Shown in pieces: positions 62,294-64,000 of a stretch of 64,000 bases of DNA (position 1 is its first letter; every line of letters begins with the position of its first letter). The notes under the pieces were generated by a model. It saw nothing but the letters and a program-made list of their open reading frames with translations. It did no database searches and was not told the origin of the DNA. A program made the translations under genes and the position numbers. This DNA comes from Chrysophaeum taylorii (Eukaryota; Sar; Pelagophyceae; Pelagomonadales; Pelagomonadaceae): positions 82,685 to 146,684 of the forward strand of contig JAQMWT010000570.1 of the NCBI GenBank assembly GCA_029834535.1, written 5' to 3'.

Positions 62294-64000
62294 CTATTTC
62301 CGGAGTTGCCTCGCGATTAGCACGCTACCAAGGCTGCCGAGCACGAGCACGATAATTGTCGAACGGATGTAGCGTGACCGGAGCGTGTGCTGGGCGTATG
62401 AGTGGGTCTCGCGGAGATAATCCTTCGCACGCAAGGGACACACCGTAATTTCGTCTCCACCGCCTCCACATCGCAGCTTGGTGGGGAGCTGCGTAGTCAC
62501 CGCCACGTCGAGCATGAAGTAGAAGACCCCGAGCTGGCGGGAGAACCACCGTAAAGGGCGCGGGTAGTCGGCAATCGCTCGGATGAAGCCGCTGAATTGG
62601 CTCGTGAGGAGGGCCGTTCCCATCCAGCTGCTCATTTTGTGCTTGTCGCGGCATGCACCAACCAAAAATAACAAAAAAGCAAGCCCGTAAAGGCAGCAGA
62701 TCCAAGTCGCAGCGAGGAAGTGCAGGAACGCGCGAGAAGTGCGTCGTAGTCCTGCGAGGAGGTACATGGGAACAACGGTTGGGAGCGCGCCGAACAGAAG
62801 CAATCGAAGGGCATGGACAGCGACAAAGGCAGTAAGAGCTGGCAACGGTGCGTACTTTCCGCAACGCACCTCGTGCGCGACTTGGATGCCGAGGTCGTCG
62901 ACAAGCACCCAGGACATCATCGAGGTCACGAACCCGATCGTCGGTTCAATGAGAGCGATGCCGACAACGTCGCGAGCGTTGCTTGCGAGCCGAATGTCGA
63001 GACTTGAGCACGCCAGACCAATCACCACCGAGATGGCTGCGTGCTGGATAAAAAGCACCGTGCTGAGTCCAGGATCCCGCCAAGCCAATTTGCATTGCCG
63101 GCGACAGTGGATCCACAGGTGAAGGATCATGGCTCTGGGACGAGGTGGTGGCTTCAACGCAACTACCTCTTTCGGCCGTGGTGATGGTGGTTTTTGTTGT
63201 TGTAGCTTCGCGTCATTATCATCGTCAAGGTCATCGAGGACCTTGAGGTGAGCGATGATAGCTTCTGCTGCGTTGGCATCACCGCGTAGAAAAGTGCCCG
63301 GCACTTTGTCCCGGGGACCGCTGAAGTAGCACACACCTCCTTTACCCAGCAGAACAATGGTGTCGAATAGGAGAAATATCTCAACACGAGGGCTGTGAAG
63401 TGATGCCAAGATGACCCAGTGTGTTGCGCAGGCGAGCGAGTATAAGTTTCTCGTTAACTGCAGCGCATCACTCGCCGAGAGACCGGTTGTCGGCTCGTCC
63501 AAAAGCAGCCATTCGCGAGCGGACAGAATGCCATCGACGCCCAGTGCCGCGCGCCGCCGCTCACCTCCGGAAAGTTGTGATGTTCTTGTGCGCGCAACTC
63601 GTCTCAATCCCACGAAGTCGATCGTGGCGTCTACAATGCCTTGATGGCGCAATGCCCGAAGTTCCGCGTGGTACGCAAACAGCTCCTTGACGTTCAACCA
63701 TTCGGGCAGCTGCGCATTTTGCTGCACATATGCAACTGGGTGCTGCTGTGCGCGGCCAGTTGCCGGTACCCTTCCTGCGATCGCTTTTAGCATTGTCGAT
63801 TTACCGCTTCCTGAGTTGCCGAAAATTGCGGTAAGAGTGGCGGCATTTGCACTGAATGACACTTCGCGCAGAAGCGGCTTGCCGTTAGGGGCGATAACAG
63901 AAAGCTGTTTCCACATGGAGTGCTGGGACACTCTTGTGCGAGGAAGCATCATTGAGTAGTGCCGCGAGATACTGCGCGTCTGGTTCTTTCTCAAAAATTG
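62294..64000 (-). CDS. ABCG-type transporter, second half (NBD2-TMD2), partial at window edge
   Basis: A 566-residue open frame runs from near the window end. Walker A GNSGSGKSTML, signature LSGGERRRAALG, Walker B EWLLLDEPTTGLSA and the H-loop position (ILASLHSP) are intact. The TMD has about six hydrophobic segments, including LFIQHAAISVVIGLACSSL and LHFLAATWICCLYGLAFLLF. Just before NBD2, one extra A (63908-63910 reads TTT on the plus strand, against TT-equivalent in the other copy) shifts the upstream linker EKEPDAQYLAALLNDASS out of frame. A full-size product therefore probably cannot be made unless that base is an assembly error. The first half lies outside the window. It is closely related to the plus-strand pseudogene at 57404-60931. 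Confidence 0.75.
   Translation of the reverse strand, partial: QFLRKNQTRSISRHYSMMLPRTRVSQHSMWKQLSVIAPNGKPLLREVSFSANAATLTAIFGNSGSGKSTMLKAIAGRVPATGRAQQHPVAYVQQNAQLPEWLNVKELFAYHAELRALRHQGIVDATIDFVGLRRVARTRTSQLSGGERRRAALGVDGILSAREWLLLDEPTTGLSASDALQLTRNLYSLACATHWVILASLHSPRVEIFLLFDTIVLLGKGGVCYFSGPRDKVPGTFLRGDANAAEAIIAHLKVLDDLDDDNDAKLQQQKPPSPRPKEVVALKPPPRPRAMILHLWIHCRRQCKLAWRDPGLSTVLFIQHAAISVVIGLACSSLDIRLASNARDVVGIALIEPTIGFVTSMMSWVLVDDLGIQVAHEVRCGKYAPLPALTAFVAVHALRLLLFGALPTVVPMYLLAGLRRTSRAFLHFLAATWICCLYGLAFLLFLVGACRDKHKMSSWMGTALLTSQFSGFIRAIADYPRPLRWFSRQLGVFYFMLDVAVTTQLPTKLRCGGGGDEITVCPLRAKDYLRETHSYAQHTLRSRYIRSTIIVLVLGSLGSVLIARQLRK

Noticed and set aside
1-64000. tRNA, rRNA or snRNA genes
   Set aside because: I saw no convincing cloverleaf, T-loop GTTCGAATC context or small-RNA signature outside coding DNA. 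A scan with a tRNA/Rfam covariance model would be decisive.

Overview
The window is eukaryotic nuclear DNA. It carries SEC7, RGS, VPS15, SWC4/DMAP1, proteasome, RAD16-type and heparan-type sulfotransferase genes, and spliceosomal introns can be read directly in it. Coding DNA is GC-rich with long Asp, Ala, Ser and Gln runs. Intergenic gaps are often very short (22, 58 and 109 bp, and one 4-nt overlap). Introns are few and tiny (38-68 nt, donors GTGCGT, GTAAGT, GTGAGT or similar). A plastid-type alpha/beta hydrolase of the pheophytinase-like group points to a photosynthetic protist. A GC-rich stramenopile alga (pelagophyte-like) is my best guess, but that is inference and was not tested.

Layout. 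0-2.5 kb: an MRH/EGF membrane receptor and an alpha/beta hydrolase on the minus strand, 22 bp apart. 2.5-10.1 kb: a repeat-rich stretch with a 259-bp inverted-repeat element beside the hydrolase start, a decayed Sel1-repeat gene, one intact methyltransferase, a scattered short repeat family, and two inverted reverse-transcriptase fragments, one split by a 768-bp hAT element. 10.4-18.1 kb: a dense, intact block with an EF-hand/RGS protein, a flavin reductase, an EF-hand-like/zeta-kinase fusion, a proteasome alpha-type subunit, and a Ser/Thr kinase fused to a response-regulator receiver domain. 18.1-21.4 kb: no convincing gene, but two patches of degenerate short-period repeats. 21.4-27.2 kb: an armadillo-repeat protein, then decayed ankyrin-like sequence. 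27.3-44.8 kb: large intact genes, namely VPS15, SWC4/DMAP1, a double sulfotransferase, a small unknown and a RAD16-like helicase. 45.0-48.0 kb: a hAT transposon with a broken transposase. 48.0-54.8 kb: small intact genes (two unknowns sharing a stop site, an FKBP, a Cys-rich membrane protein, a membrane-anchored SEC7 protein) and a broken sirtuin. 55-64 kb: decayed genes, including two tail-to-tail ABCG transporter copies.

Functionally the intact genes are housekeeping and signalling: vesicle traffic (MRH receptor, VPS15, SEC7), chromatin and DNA repair (SWC4, RAD16-like), protein turnover and folding (proteasome alpha, FKBP), calcium, G-protein and phosphorelay signalling (EF-hand/RGS, EF-hand-like/zeta kinase, kinase-receiver) and sulfated glycan synthesis. 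I see no operon-like pathway cluster. The most unusual architectures are the kinase-receiver fusion, the EF-hand-like/zeta-kinase fusion, the RAD16-like protein with a PARP-type finger and two RINGs, and the tandem sulfotransferase whose two PAPS loops both deviate from consensus. Splice sites were inferred by eye from reading-frame continuity and GT/AG signals; no transcript data were available.
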